From IMG/VR virus record IMGVR_UViG_3300044632_000794, positions 1-64,000 of that record: DNA of 64,000 bases; one strand, written 5' to 3'. The notes beneath the pieces were generated by a model. It was not told where the DNA came from. It searched no databases and was given only the letters and a program-made list of their open reading frames with translations. Positions 36,388 through 44,488 of this stretch are shown here, piece after piece. The translations under genes were made by a program, and so were the position numbers. Numbering within the stretch: the stretch's first letter is position 1; each line of letters starts with the position of its first letter. The DNA is from a virus.

Positions 36388-37392
36388 ATGGATATTAACT
36401 TAGATGACATCTTAGCAAAGCTAGATCCCAAGACCAGGGCTAGAGTACAATCCGCTGTTGATATACAGGTGGATAGGCAGCCTACTTCTAGTATAGGTTT
36501 AAACTTTGCCCTTAATGGTGGATTTGCTTACGGCAGACAGATACTTGTATGGGGAAATAAATCGGCTGGAAAATCTTCTTTCTGTCTGCAGATGATTGCA
36601 TTAGCCCAAAAAGAAGGAAAGACTTGCGCCTGGATTGACGCAGAGCACTCTTATGATCCAGCATGGGCTGAAAAACTAGGAGTAAACTCAAAAGAATTAA
36701 TATACTCTCCAGCAAAAACTGTAAACGATATGGTTGATGTTGCAACAAAACTAATGGAGGCAGGTGTTGACATAATTGTAGTAGACTCTATCTCAGCTTT
36801 ATTGCCAGCAATCTATTTTGAAAAAGATGGAAATGAAATGAAAGATTTGCAAGACACAAAGCAAATCGGAGCAGAAGCAAAGGATATGACTCACGCAGTC
36901 AAGATGTTAAACTATGCAAACAAAAATACGTTACTCGTTCTTATATCGCAGCAAAGAAATCAATTTGGATCTATGCATGCAAGCCACATCCCAACAGGAG
37001 GAATGGCTGTTAAGTTCTTCTCCTCTACCGTCATCAAGCTCTGGTCTTCAGAAGCTGAGGCTAACGCTATTAAAGCAGGTGTTAAGGTTGGCGACAAAAT
37101 TATTGAGCAAAGAGTTGGAAGGCCCGTCAACTGGATTGTTGATTACAACAAACTCGGTCCCCCTAACCTCTCTGGCCAATACGACTTTTACTACCAAGGA
37201 GAATCTCTCGGGATAGATTATGTCGGTGAGACCTTAGACGTTGCAGAAATGTGCGGTATTGTTGAAAAGGGTGGCGCCTGGTATACTATAAATAAAGAAA
37301 GATTCCAGGGAAGAGCAAAAGCTGTTGCCTACCTAAAAGAAAACCCAGAAGTTGTAGACTATTTAATTAAGGAAATAAGTGCCAGATCTTAA
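36388..37392 (+). CDS. recA: RecA-like recombinase
   Basis: 334 residues. Walker A GNKSAGKSS from residue 56, AWIDAEHSYDPAWAEKLGV (RecA signature with the catalytic Glu), Walker B IIVVDSISALLPA (~129), LLVLISQQRNQFG with a catalytic Gln equivalent. L1/L2 loops present. Catalyses strand exchange for repair and recombination-dependent replication. Near-bacterial length. Starts 5 bases after the previous stop. Confidence 0.95.
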   Translation: MDINLDDILAKLDPKTRARVQSAVDIQVDRQPTSSIGLNFALNGGFAYGRQILVWGNKSAGKSSFCLQMIALAQKEGKTCAWIDAEHSYDPAWAEKLGVNSKELIYSPAKTVNDMVDVATKLMEAGVDIIVVDSISALLPAIYFEKDGNEMKDLQDTKQIGAEAKDMTHAVKMLNYANKNTLLVLISQQRNQFGSMHASHIPTGGMAVKFFSSTVIKLWSSEAEANAIKAGVKVGDKIIEQRVGRPVNWIVDYNKLGPPNLSGQYDFYYQGESLGIDYVGETLDVAEMCGIVEKGGAWYTINKERFQGRAKAVAYLKENPEVVDYLIKEISARS

Positions 37393-37570
37393 TGAGTTTT
37401 TAAATAAACAAGAGCGTAAGGATATCAATTCTACATTTGAAATTCTTAGCGGTGTCAGACCATGCTCTAAATGTGATATAGATGTAGATGGTGGGTGGTG
37501 GGATCCCGACAATTTAATAATGAAGTGGACCTGTTCTGATGGGCATGAAACAATCCATAGGGTAGGATAA
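37379..37570 (+). CDS. Small zinc-binding protein
   Basis: 63 residues from a GTG overlapping recA by 14 bases. RPCSKCDIDVDGGWWDPDNL and KWTCSDGHETIHRVG give a C-x2-C ... C-x3-H site. Function unknown; one-base overlap (TAATG) with the next gene. Confidence 0.6.
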   Translation: MPDLNEFLNKQERKDINSTFEILSGVRPCSKCDIDVDGGWWDPDNLIMKWTCSDGHETIHRVG

Positions 37571-37875
37571 TGTCAGAAAGAGCGGAAGTAAAAAGAGACG
37601 GGGCGAAGGCTCAAAAAAATAGTGGTCGAGGTAATTACCAAAAGGGTGACGCTAGGTGGAAAATGTTCCTTGTTGACTATAAAGAATCTAAATCTTCATT
37701 TAATTTAAATAAGCCTGTGTGGGCTAAAATATGTACAGATACTTTTAAAGTTGATAGAGATATGCATCCAGCACTTAAAGTTATAATAGGTTCAGATAAT
37801 AAGGTCAGGCTTGGTATAATAGAGTGGTCAGTTTTGGAAGAACTGATTGATTTCTGGGAGGAAAAACATGTTTAG
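37570..37875 (+). CDS. PD-(D/E)XK nuclease, Hjc-like resolvase candidate
   Basis: 101 residues. RDGAKAQKNSGRGNYQKGDA, then FLVDYKESKSSFNL: an SGRG loop, KGD with D27 and the pair D36-x-K38 look like the G-D...(D/E)xK active site of small archaeal-type Holliday junction resolvases, and W-KICTDTF resembles the following helix. Recombination context (RecA, Cas4-like exonuclease, RuvC-like) supports this. A fold search is needed. Confidence 0.6.
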   Translation: MSERAEVKRDGAKAQKNSGRGNYQKGDARWKMFLVDYKESKSSFNLNKPVWAKICTDTFKVDRDMHPALKVIIGSDNKVRLGIIEWSVLEELIDFWEEKHV

Positions 37876-38860
37876 TTTAGATGAAAAGCACCAGATAATG
37901 CCATTTGTTACCTTATATAAAAACGCAATTAAAAACCCTAAAGACTTTCTAGAAATAATTAAATCTTCTGAAGGCCAAATTAATAGCGACGATTCCCCAC
38001 ACTCTTGGAGCGCATGGGATAATTTTGGAATAAAAGCAAACTTGCATGATATACATATGCAATCAGATAAAGACATCCACCCAGGCAAAAACATACTTGA
38101 TGAATTTAATAATTTAATTAATGCTGGTCTAGATGAGTATATAAAATATTGGATTCTAGATAATAATGCTAGTAAATATAAGACAACAAATCCAGAGCAT
38201 TGGAAAAACATATTCCCAGAGTTTGTTAAAAATTGGAACTACAAAACAGATTTGGTAGAGCTGACAGAAGACTTTGAGTCTTGCGAAACAGTAATGATTG
38301 CTACTGGAAATCCTGGCTGGATAAGATCTGGAATAGATATCCTAAAACACAAAGAGAATACTGTCGATAAGTTTGCAATAGGTTATCACATTGACACAGA
38401 TGGAAGCTTAGACACACCAGGACCAAAGACAGTTATTACTGCTACCATATATATTAACGACGACTATGAAGGTGGAGGAGTCTCTTATCTAAATGAGTTT
38501 GATGGAACTGTGGTAAACTACAAGCCATCAGCAGGGGACCTTGTAATATTCCCATCATCAAAACCTTTTTTTCACGCAGCACTTCCATTAAGCGGAGATA
38601 AGCCAAAATATTTAGCTAGAAAATTTTTAAGATGGAAAAGCACTGGGTCTTTAGATTGGGAAAATGAAATTAAAAAAAATGGAGAAGACTTTACTCTAAG
38701 ACTGTATACTGAAAAAAGAAAAATTGAATCAGCAATGGGATATTACACAAAAAGAGTTTTTCTTAAAGATGAAGATAGGTCTACGCAAGAACAGCACGGA
38801 GACCCGTTCTTTGTAAAAGATATAATTGATTTTAATAAAAAAATAAATGGGGTCCTATAA
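37868..38860 (+). CDS. 2OG/Fe(II) oxygenase, first of three tandem paralogs
   Basis: 330 residues from ATG 37868, chosen because GGGAGG (37856-37861) lies 6 bases upstream; an in-frame TTG at 37847 is less likely. Ligands H174-x-D176 (GYHIDTDG), H236 (FFHAALPL), 2OG-binding R251. The NDDYEGGGVSYL block and KPSAGDLVIFPS are P4H-type signatures. The N-terminal ~150 residues (YKNAIKNPKDFLEIIKSSEG, ... DEYIKYWILDNN) are shared with the two genes that follow and are not part of the minimal catalytic domain, so they may select the substrate. Confidence 0.88.
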   Translation: MFSLDEKHQIMPFVTLYKNAIKNPKDFLEIIKSSEGQINSDDSPHSWSAWDNFGIKANLHDIHMQSDKDIHPGKNILDEFNNLINAGLDEYIKYWILDNNASKYKTTNPEHWKNIFPEFVKNWNYKTDLVELTEDFESCETVMIATGNPGWIRSGIDILKHKENTVDKFAIGYHIDTDGSLDTPGPKTVITATIYINDDYEGGGVSYLNEFDGTVVNYKPSAGDLVIFPSSKPFFHAALPLSGDKPKYLARKFLRWKSTGSLDWENEIKKNGEDFTLRLYTEKRKIESAMGYYTKRVFLKDEDRSTQEQHGDPFFVKDIIDFNKKINGVL

Positions 38861-39951
38861 TGTGGGAAGGACATCCAAACTTTGCCCCTGGGTATAAAAA
38901 GAACTACGATCTTTCAAAAAAACATGACCTGTTCCCATACATATCTGTATACTCTGGAGGAATTCCAAACCCAGAAGAAGTACTAGAGGTAATAAAAAAA
39001 TCAGAGTCTTTAGAAAAAATTGGACCATACTTAAGCAAATGGGAAAGGTGGTACGATTTTGGTTTAAAATCAAGACTATGCCAACACTCAGAAACAAAAA
39101 ATTTAATAACATTAAATTCTGAGCATTTAAATATGTTAACTGAAGACGAAGATAAAACCTTTTACGAGCAAGAAAAACTTTATTTCGAAATAGACGCAGC
39201 AGTTTATTCAGCAATGCAAGATTATTTAGATAACTGGGTGGACAAGCCCTTTGACCCATCAGATTTTACTGATGATTGGGAGTATAAGAAATCAATTTTC
39301 CCAGAGTGGTTGCCAGATTGGAATATTAGGGAGACATCTGGAAAGATAGGAACTGGTTGGCTACAAAGCTCTTATGATGTTTTAAAACATAATTCTGAAA
39401 CTGATACTAGAAATAACCGTGAGTATGCAATTGGATTTCACACGGATAATAAAGCTAGCATGGTTTCAATGCCAGGACCAAAGCCAATTTTAACAGCAAC
39501 AATTTATTTAAACGACGATTATGAAGGCGGAGAGGTTTCCTTTCTCGCAGATAAAAGCTCATCTGTAATAACTTATAAACCAAAAGCTGGTGACATAACA
39601 GTGTTCCCATCATACAATCCCTTTTTTCATGCTGCTCTACCAGTAAGTGGAGGCAATAAGTATTTAATTAGATATTTTTTATGTTATTATTATGCAGGAT
39701 CAGAAGAATATATGGATGGAGTAAAAGAGCATGGTGAAAATGTCTGGAAAAAAATGCAGCAGTACAGAATCATTGCTGAAGATAACTCTGGAATGCACGA
39801 AAGACATGTTCTAATGCCAGGGGATAATCCGCAAGAAACATTTATGAATTGGTCAAAAATTTATAGAAAGCAATCTTCTATAAATCGTCCACCATTTTTT
39901 GCAGAGAACGTAAAGTATATTGATGGGAGAAAAGATTTTGAAGAGCTATGA
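38860..39951 (+). CDS. 2OG/Fe(II) oxygenase, second tandem paralog
   Basis: 363 residues, TAATG overlap with the previous paralog. Ligands H194-x-D196 (GFHTDNKA), H257 (FFHAALPV), R271. Same N-terminal region (YSGGIPNPEEVLEVIKKSES; LSKWERWYDFGLKSRL) and the block NDDYEGGEVSFL. A C-terminal extension of ~80 residues (MDGVKEHGENVWKKMQQYRI, HERHVLMPG) recurs in the third paralog. Substrate unknown. Confidence 0.88.
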   Translation: MWEGHPNFAPGYKKNYDLSKKHDLFPYISVYSGGIPNPEEVLEVIKKSESLEKIGPYLSKWERWYDFGLKSRLCQHSETKNLITLNSEHLNMLTEDEDKTFYEQEKLYFEIDAAVYSAMQDYLDNWVDKPFDPSDFTDDWEYKKSIFPEWLPDWNIRETSGKIGTGWLQSSYDVLKHNSETDTRNNREYAIGFHTDNKASMVSMPGPKPILTATIYLNDDYEGGEVSFLADKSSSVITYKPKAGDITVFPSYNPFFHAALPVSGGNKYLIRYFLCYYYAGSEEYMDGVKEHGENVWKKMQQYRIIAEDNSGMHERHVLMPGDNPQETFMNWSKIYRKQSSINRPPFFAENVKYIDGRKDFEEL

Positions 39952-40948
39952 GATATTTAAGCAGTGCGTTGTTTATCAAGTTGATGATTTCGATCACGAT
40001 TTAGTTCTCGATGTAATAAAGAATTCAGAATCACTTGAAGATGGATTTTTAATAGAAAAATGGAATGATTGGTATACGTTTGGATCAAAATCAAAATTTG
40101 CTGATCCTAGACAAGAAAAAAATCCTATAAAATGGATATCTGATCTAGACGATATACATACAGACGCCCATCTAAAAGTTAAAAATGTTATAGACTTATG
40201 CATAAATGATTACGTTGAAAAGTATTTAGATCACAATGAATCATCTTACCCAGAGTATGTTGATTTTTCTAATATGAATAAGGGGTCAAAGACAGAGGAC
40301 CTCCTTGGCTTACAGATAGTTACTTGCGATAGCACTGGCGATCCCATTTTTAGAGACCCTACTAGTGGATGGACTCAGGGCTCTTACGACTTACTAAAAC
40401 ACAATCCAGATACAAATAGAGAGTATGCAATAGGTTGGCACACAGATAGACCAAGTGGTTTAGATAGCTCCCCAGGCCCAAAATCTATTCTTACTACAAC
40501 AATTTATTTAAATGATGACTACGAAGGCGGAGAAGTTGCATTTCTAAAAGAAGGTGATGATGAGGTAATTGTTTACAAGCCAAAAGCTGGTGACATAGTT
40601 ATTTTCCCTTCATGCGAACCGTTCCACCACGCTGCTATGCCAATAAATTCTAGTTCGTCAAAATATTTTATTAGAAATTTTTTAACTTGGTCATATGAGG
40701 GAAGTAAAGAGTGGATTGAATCTGCAAAAAAATTTGGAATAGATGAATGGATACAGATGGAGCACCAAAGGGTTCAGTCAGAAAATATTTCTGGGAAAGG
40801 AAGAAAGCATGTTGTTCTTCCAGGGGGAATAAATAAAAAAGAAAAATGGTCACTGGCTGATCCATATTATTCAGAGTCTCAGGTAAATGCAGAAGACTAT
40901 TACATAAAAGAAGTTATATATATGGATGGAAAGTCTTTACAAAAATAA
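39938..40948 (+). CDS. 2OG/Fe(II) oxygenase, third tandem paralog
   Basis: 336 residues from TTG 39938, chosen because GGGAG (39925-39929) is 8 bases upstream; ATG 39923 (5 more residues) is the alternative. Ligands H168-x-D170 (GWHTDRPS), H231 (FHHAAMPI), R246. Shares NDDYEGGEVAFL and KPKAGDIVIFPSCEPF with the second paralog and the same C-terminal extension (GRKHVVLPGG). Three functional-looking copies in a row suggest that the copies differ in target rather than being decaying duplicates. Confidence 0.88.
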   Translation: MKSYEIFKQCVVYQVDDFDHDLVLDVIKNSESLEDGFLIEKWNDWYTFGSKSKFADPRQEKNPIKWISDLDDIHTDAHLKVKNVIDLCINDYVEKYLDHNESSYPEYVDFSNMNKGSKTEDLLGLQIVTCDSTGDPIFRDPTSGWTQGSYDLLKHNPDTNREYAIGWHTDRPSGLDSSPGPKSILTTTIYLNDDYEGGEVAFLKEGDDEVIVYKPKAGDIVIFPSCEPFHHAAMPINSSSSKYFIRNFLTWSYEGSKEWIESAKKFGIDEWIQMEHQRVQSENISGKGRKHVVLPGGINKKEKWSLADPYYSESQVNAEDYYIKEVIYMDGKSLQK

Positions 40949-40958
40949 AAAAATTTAC

Positions 40959-40964
40959 TATACT
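40959..40964 (+). promoter_or_regulatory. Weak -10 TATACT before ssb
   Basis: TATACT 48 bases before the SSB start, in the short gap after the oxygenase trio. AAGGAG (41003-41008) is a strong ribosome site. No clear -35, so this is a weak call. Confidence 0.35.
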
Positions 40965-41012
40965 TAGTAATGAGCAATTTAAAATAAATTTCTCACCTTC
41001 ATAAGGAGTATA

Positions 41013-41405
41013 ATGGCTAATCCAACAATTACAATAGTAGGAAGAGTTGGCAGCGACCCAGAATCAGTAGGCTCTAATGGTCTTCGTTTCAGAGTTGCCA
41101 CAAATGATCGAGTTAAGAATGATGTAACTGGTGCGTGGGAAGATAAAAACACATCCTGGTGGACAGTAAAAGCATGGCGTACATTAGCAGATCAATCAAA
41201 ATCAGTAATTCGGAAGGGCATGGAAGTCACAATAGTTGGTAAAATTTATGAAGATACTTGGACAGATAAAGACGGTATCAAAAAGAGTTCTTACGAAATT
41301 AATGCTGATTCTATTTCTGTAACCACCTACACCTTGTCTAAGGATAAAGTACCAAGCAATGAAGAATTCCCATCTTACAAGACATATGCAGAGGTTCCAT
41401 TTTAA
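41013..41405 (+). CDS. ssb: Single-stranded DNA-binding protein, bacterial SSB type
   Basis: 130 residues with an OB fold: TITIVGRVGSDPE at 4-16, LRFRVATNDR, SWWTVKAWRTLADQSK, GMEVTIVGKIYEDTWTDKDG. C terminus ends PSYKTYAEVPF rather than the DDDIPF tip of bacterial SSB, though the final Pro-Phe is kept. Protects ssDNA in replication and recombination. Start has AAGGAG 4 bases upstream. Confidence 0.9.
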   Translation: MANPTITIVGRVGSDPESVGSNGLRFRVATNDRVKNDVTGAWEDKNTSWWTVKAWRTLADQSKSVIRKGMEVTIVGKIYEDTWTDKDGIKKSSYEINADSISVTTYTLSKDKVPSNEEFPSYKTYAEVPF

Positions 41406-41509
41406 TGCTATCTTTTTTGTTTGGTCTAATGGTTGGATTTTTAGTTGGCTATGGAATGGGATTGCTTATGGATAGATGGGACAAAAAGATTAAAAATGAC
41501 AGAAGATAA
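41405..41509 (+). CDS. 34-residue single-pass membrane protein
   Basis: TAATG overlap with ssb. One hydrophobic helix (LSFLFGLMVGFLVGYGMGLL) with Gly zipper spacing, then a basic tail DRWDKKIKNDRR. Stop-start coupling supports a real gene. Unknown function; overlaps the next start by 14 bases. Confidence 0.55.
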   Translation: MLSFLFGLMVGFLVGYGMGLLMDRWDKKIKNDRR

Positions 41510-41834
41510 AAATACATTAGAGCTTATTAACTCTATAACAGAGTTTAATGATCTTCATGAGTATATGAATGATGCTCAGCTAGATAGAGCGTTAGCTGTC
41601 ATTGTAAAACTACTTTTAAACCCAGATGTTCCTGCAGCCAAAGCGCCACAGCTTATTATTGAGCTGCAGGCTATGTCTACAAAATTTGCCATGATGGCTT
41701 CATACTATTCTACAATAGCAAAAGATAAAGCTGGCACAGCAAATAATAATAAGAAAAATATATATTACTCAGCAAAGGAGTCCATAGACAAACTTGTAGA
41801 TGCACTTAAGTATGTCGTTAGGTATAATTTGTAA
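41496..41834 (+). CDS. Helical protein, unknown
   Basis: 112 residues from ATG 41496 (the upstream in-frame start at 41445 would overlap the membrane protein gene). Helical, with MNDAQLDRALAVIVKLLLNP and KAPQLIIELQAMSTKFAMMA. Often next to Cas4-like exonuclease genes in actinophages, to my recollection; probable nucleic-acid metabolism role, not shown. TAATG overlap with the next gene. Confidence 0.6.
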   Translation: MTEDKNTLELINSITEFNDLHEYMNDAQLDRALAVIVKLLLNPDVPAAKAPQLIIELQAMSTKFAMMASYYSTIAKDKAGTANNNKKNIYYSAKESIDKLVDALKYVVRYNL

Positions 41835-42622
41835 TGGGAAGAAACATAGTTAAAAATTTAAAGTTTAAAAAGCATACGGGTAAGTTCTTTGACCCAGAGC
41901 TTTTTGCATCAATGCTTGATGAGTCATATAAAAATACTAAAAGAGCAGATGGGGAAATGACAAAAAAATCTTTTAGCCCAAGCTCTTTGGGTTACGGTCA
42001 TGGAACATGCCCAAGGTACTGGTACATGGCTTTTTCTGGTGCTGTTTTTATTGACAATAATGATGCAGTTGCAGTTGCAAACATGGCTCAGGGTACTCAG
42101 GCTCATGAAAGACTTCAAAACTTAATTAAAACTATGCCGCAGTGGATTGCAGAAGAAGAAGAGATTATAAATGAGTATCCACCAATCCGTGGCTTTATTG
42201 ATCTTATTATGGAGTACGACAATGAAATTGTAATCGGTGAAATAAAGACAGCAAAGCAAGAGGTGTGGGATACAAGGCAGGCAGAGATGAGCCCATCACC
42301 AAACCACCTACTACAGTTGTTGACATACATGAAGCTTAAGAATGCTAAAGAGGGATTTTTTCTTTATGAGAATAAAAACACTCAGGAGATATTAATTATT
42401 CCAGTATCTATGAATGAGAAGAACACAAGGATTATCGAGGACACATTTTTGTGGATGAGAGAAGTCTGGGACAATTTTAAAGACGGTGACCTGCCGATGA
42501 AACCAGAGGGGGCAACAAAGACCAAGATGCCTTGCACTTACTGCCCAATTAAAAAAGAATGTTATTCAAAGGATACACCTACTGGAACCGTACAGATAGA
42601 ACGATTTAAGGTTGCTCTGTAA
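41834..42622 (+). CDS. Cas4/RecB-like exonuclease (Fe-S, PD-(D/E)XK)
   Basis: 262 residues. Active-site order: H110-type AHERLQ, then RGFIDLIMEYDNE with the metal-binding Asp, GEIKTAK with the E-x-K pair, and LLQLLTYMK with the QxxxY motif. Cys at GTCPRYWY and the C-terminal CTYCPIKKEC cluster can bind a 4Fe-4S cluster, as in Cas4/AddB. Processes DNA ends for recombination with the phage RecA. No CRISPR array is present. Confidence 0.88.
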   Translation: MGRNIVKNLKFKKHTGKFFDPELFASMLDESYKNTKRADGEMTKKSFSPSSLGYGHGTCPRYWYMAFSGAVFIDNNDAVAVANMAQGTQAHERLQNLIKTMPQWIAEEEEIINEYPPIRGFIDLIMEYDNEIVIGEIKTAKQEVWDTRQAEMSPSPNHLLQLLTYMKLKNAKEGFFLYENKNTQEILIIPVSMNEKNTRIIEDTFLWMREVWDNFKDGDLPMKPEGATKTKMPCTYCPIKKECYSKDTPTGTVQIERFKVAL

Positions 42623-42906
42623 TGATCTGTGCAAATTCAGACTGTATTAATGAAAAAAATTTTGAGCCAAAAACACACAATCAGAAGTATTGTTGTGATG
42701 AGTGTTGCAGAATTGCAACTAATAAAAAGATTATGGAAAAGTATTATGAGAAAAAAGCAATTAGGTCTGGCCAAAAAAGATACTGCAAGTCATGCAAATC
42801 ACCTTTAAGTAGGTATAACACTTTAAGTATTTGTGCAAAATGTGAAAAGAATAACTCTACTTCAGATAGAGATAAGATAATTGGTATGATAAATGACGCT
42901 TGCTAA
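42622..42906 (+). CDS. Small double zinc-finger protein
   Basis: 94 residues, TAATG overlap. N-terminal ICANSDCINEKNFEPKTHNQ with KYCCDECCR is a zinc knuckle of the type seen in phage HNH-like and regulatory proteins; a second finger RYCKSCKSPLSRYNTL ... CAKCEK follows. Overlaps the RuvC-like gene by 14 bases. Probably DNA or RNA binding. Confidence 0.65.
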   Translation: MICANSDCINEKNFEPKTHNQKYCCDECCRIATNKKIMEKYYEKKAIRSGQKRYCKSCKSPLSRYNTLSICAKCEKNNSTSDRDKIIGMINDAC

Positions 42907-43459
42907 ACTGTCTAGGACAAAAGCCTCTAGAGTTTTAGGAATAGATGCGTCCACATCGTCTGTTGCGTTTTGTTTAATTGAAGATAATAAGCCAGTTAAA
43001 TGGGGTAAGATTAATTTAGTTGGTAATGATATTTATGAAAAAATTCATGATGCTAAGATAAAAACACACTCTATTCTAAATGAAATAAAATCAGACTACA
43101 TTGCAGTTGAAGGAGCAGTACTTGTCAGATCACCCGATGCTGTGATAAAATTATCTTATGTGTATGGAGTTGTTATTGCCGAGCTTATGTCAACTGGCGC
43201 AAAGGTGATTACAATAAGCCCATCTGCTTGGCAGTCACACATTGGAAATAAGAACCCAACTAAAGATGAAAAGTCTGCTATTAGATTATTAAATCCAGGT
43301 TATGCAGATTCTTGGTACAAAAATAAGTTGCGTAATATGAGAAAGCAAAGAACTGCAGATTATTTTAACAAAAAATATAATTTAAATGTTGAAGATTATG
43401 ATGTTGCAGATTCTTTTGGAATTGCTTACTATGCTAATGAAGTGTTAACAAAGAGGTGA
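42893..43459 (+). CDS. RuvC-like Holliday junction resolvase
   Basis: 188 residues, RNase H fold. VLGIDASTSSVAF gives the first Asp (residue ~18), IAVEGAVL the Glu (~73), and DYDVADSFGIAYYANE the last acidic pair. The basic stretch NKLRNMRKQRTADYFNKKYN can contact the junction. Resolves branched DNA before packaging. Confidence 0.85.
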   Translation: MTLAKLSRTKASRVLGIDASTSSVAFCLIEDNKPVKWGKINLVGNDIYEKIHDAKIKTHSILNEIKSDYIAVEGAVLVRSPDAVIKLSYVYGVVIAELMSTGAKVITISPSAWQSHIGNKNPTKDEKSAIRLLNPGYADSWYKNKLRNMRKQRTADYFNKKYNLNVEDYDVADSFGIAYYANEVLTKR

Positions 43460-43461
43460 AA

Positions 43462-43596
43462 TTGTATAAAAATAAAGATTGGCTACATAGAAGATATGTT
43501 ATCCAAAGAAAAACAATGTCGGAGATTGCAGAAGAATGTGGCGTAAGCATTATGACCATACATAGAGCCCTAAAAGAAAAAGGTTTAATTAAATGA
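43462..43596 (+). CDS. 44-residue HTH protein
   Basis: TTG start preceded by AAAGAGGTG (43450-43458). The protein is one helix-turn-helix: KTMSEIAEECGVSIMTIHRA. Its stop overlaps the next ATG (AATGA), which supports a real gene. Likely a tiny DNA-binding regulator or a recombinase-type HTH remnant. Confidence 0.6.
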   Translation: MYKNKDWLHRRYVIQRKTMSEIAEECGVSIMTIHRALKEKGLIK

Positions 43597-43934
43597 AGCT
43601 AGATCCAGTTTTTAAAGATTCAAAAGAATTTAGATACGATGACCTATACTTGCTTACAGTTGGAACTGAAGCTGGGAATGAAATTCTAACAACATGTTTG
43701 GACATTGCTCATATGCTAATTAAAAAGAATATATCGTATGGAAATTCAGCCCTAGACCCAGTTCGTATATTTTCAAAGGCGGGACCAAAAGAGCAGCTAT
43801 ACGTTAGAATTGATGATAAACTAAATAGACTTATTAAAGGTGAAGAATACCCAGGAGATAATGATATTGATGATCTAATTGGATACCTAATATTGTTAAA
43901 GGTAGCTAAGGAATTTGCTATTTCAGTCGACTAG
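43593..43934 (+). CDS. DUF1599-like protein (nucleotide modification associated domain 1)
   Basis: 113 residues. CLDIAHMLIKKNISYGNSAL, RIDDKLNRLIKGEEYPGDND and DLIGYLILLKVAKEF match the K-N-x-x-YG ... R-x-x-DK-x-x-R ... DxxDLxGY pattern of DUF1599, a phage family that has been linked by genome context to modified DNA bases. Also similar in layout to MazG-like all-alpha nucleotide hydrolases. The link to a base modification is by family knowledge only. Confidence 0.7.
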   Translation: MKLDPVFKDSKEFRYDDLYLLTVGTEAGNEILTTCLDIAHMLIKKNISYGNSALDPVRIFSKAGPKEQLYVRIDDKLNRLIKGEEYPGDNDIDDLIGYLILLKVAKEFAISVD

Positions 43935-43937
43935 AAG

Positions 43938-43943
43938 TATAAT
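43938..43943 (+). promoter_or_regulatory. TATAAT promoter, near-leaderless, for terminase operon
   Basis: TATAAT ends 8 bases before the ATG at 43952, so transcription would begin at or within 1-2 bases of the start codon. No ribosome site is present. It begins 3 bases after the preceding stop codon. Confidence 0.6.
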
Positions 43944-43951
43944 ATAACTAT

Positions 43952-44488
43952 ATGGAAATTGAATTATCTGATCATTTTGATCGCATGAACATGGTAGTTG
44001 AAGAACTTCTTAAGGGAAGCACTCCAACTCAAATTGCTACAATCACTGGACTCAAAAGGGCAGAGGTTTTAGAGCATATTGATGAATGGAAAGAAGTTGT
44101 AAGAAACGACTCTGGTGCTCGTGACAAAGCAAAAGAAGCTATATCTGCAGCTGACCAACACTATGCAATGCTTATAAGAGAAGCTCACGACCTGGCAAAA
44201 GAAGCCAAGATGCAGGGCCAGCTTAGTGTACAAGCAACAGCTATTAAATTAGCTTTGGACATTCAAGGCAAAAAGGTTACAATGCTTCAAGATGTGGGCT
44301 TGCTTGAAAATAATGAGTTAGCTTCACAGATATCAGATACAGAAAGAAAGCAGGAGATACTTGTAAAAATATTAAAAGAGGTTTCTGCGACATGTCCAAA
44401 ATGTAAACTTGAAGTATCAAAGAGACTATCACAAATAAATGGAATAGTAGAGCCGATAGAAATCATAGAGGCGGCATCAAATGAGTAA
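43952..44488 (+). CDS. Putative small terminase / HTH protein
   Basis: 178 residues. LLKGSTPTQIATITGLKRAEVLEHI is an HTH of the type found in small terminases, followed by helices (HYAMLIREAHDLAKEAKMQ, KLALDIQGKKVTMLQDVGLL) typical of the oligomerisation region, and a CPKCKLEV zinc pair near the end. It lies two genes upstream of the large terminase. Small terminase recognises the phage DNA for packaging. Assignment rests on HTH plus position. Confidence 0.65.
   Translation: MEIELSDHFDRMNMVVEELLKGSTPTQIATITGLKRAEVLEHIDEWKEVVRNDSGARDKAKEAISAADQHYAMLIREAHDLAKEAKMQGQLSVQATAIKLALDIQGKKVTMLQDVGLLENNELASQISDTERKQEILVKILKEVSATCPKCKLEVSKRLSQINGIVEPIEIIEAASNE

Noticed and set aside
41834-42622. Cas4-like gene as a sign of a phage CRISPR-Cas system
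   Set aside because: No repeats, cas1 or cas2 are present; RecA and resolvase context points to recombination.
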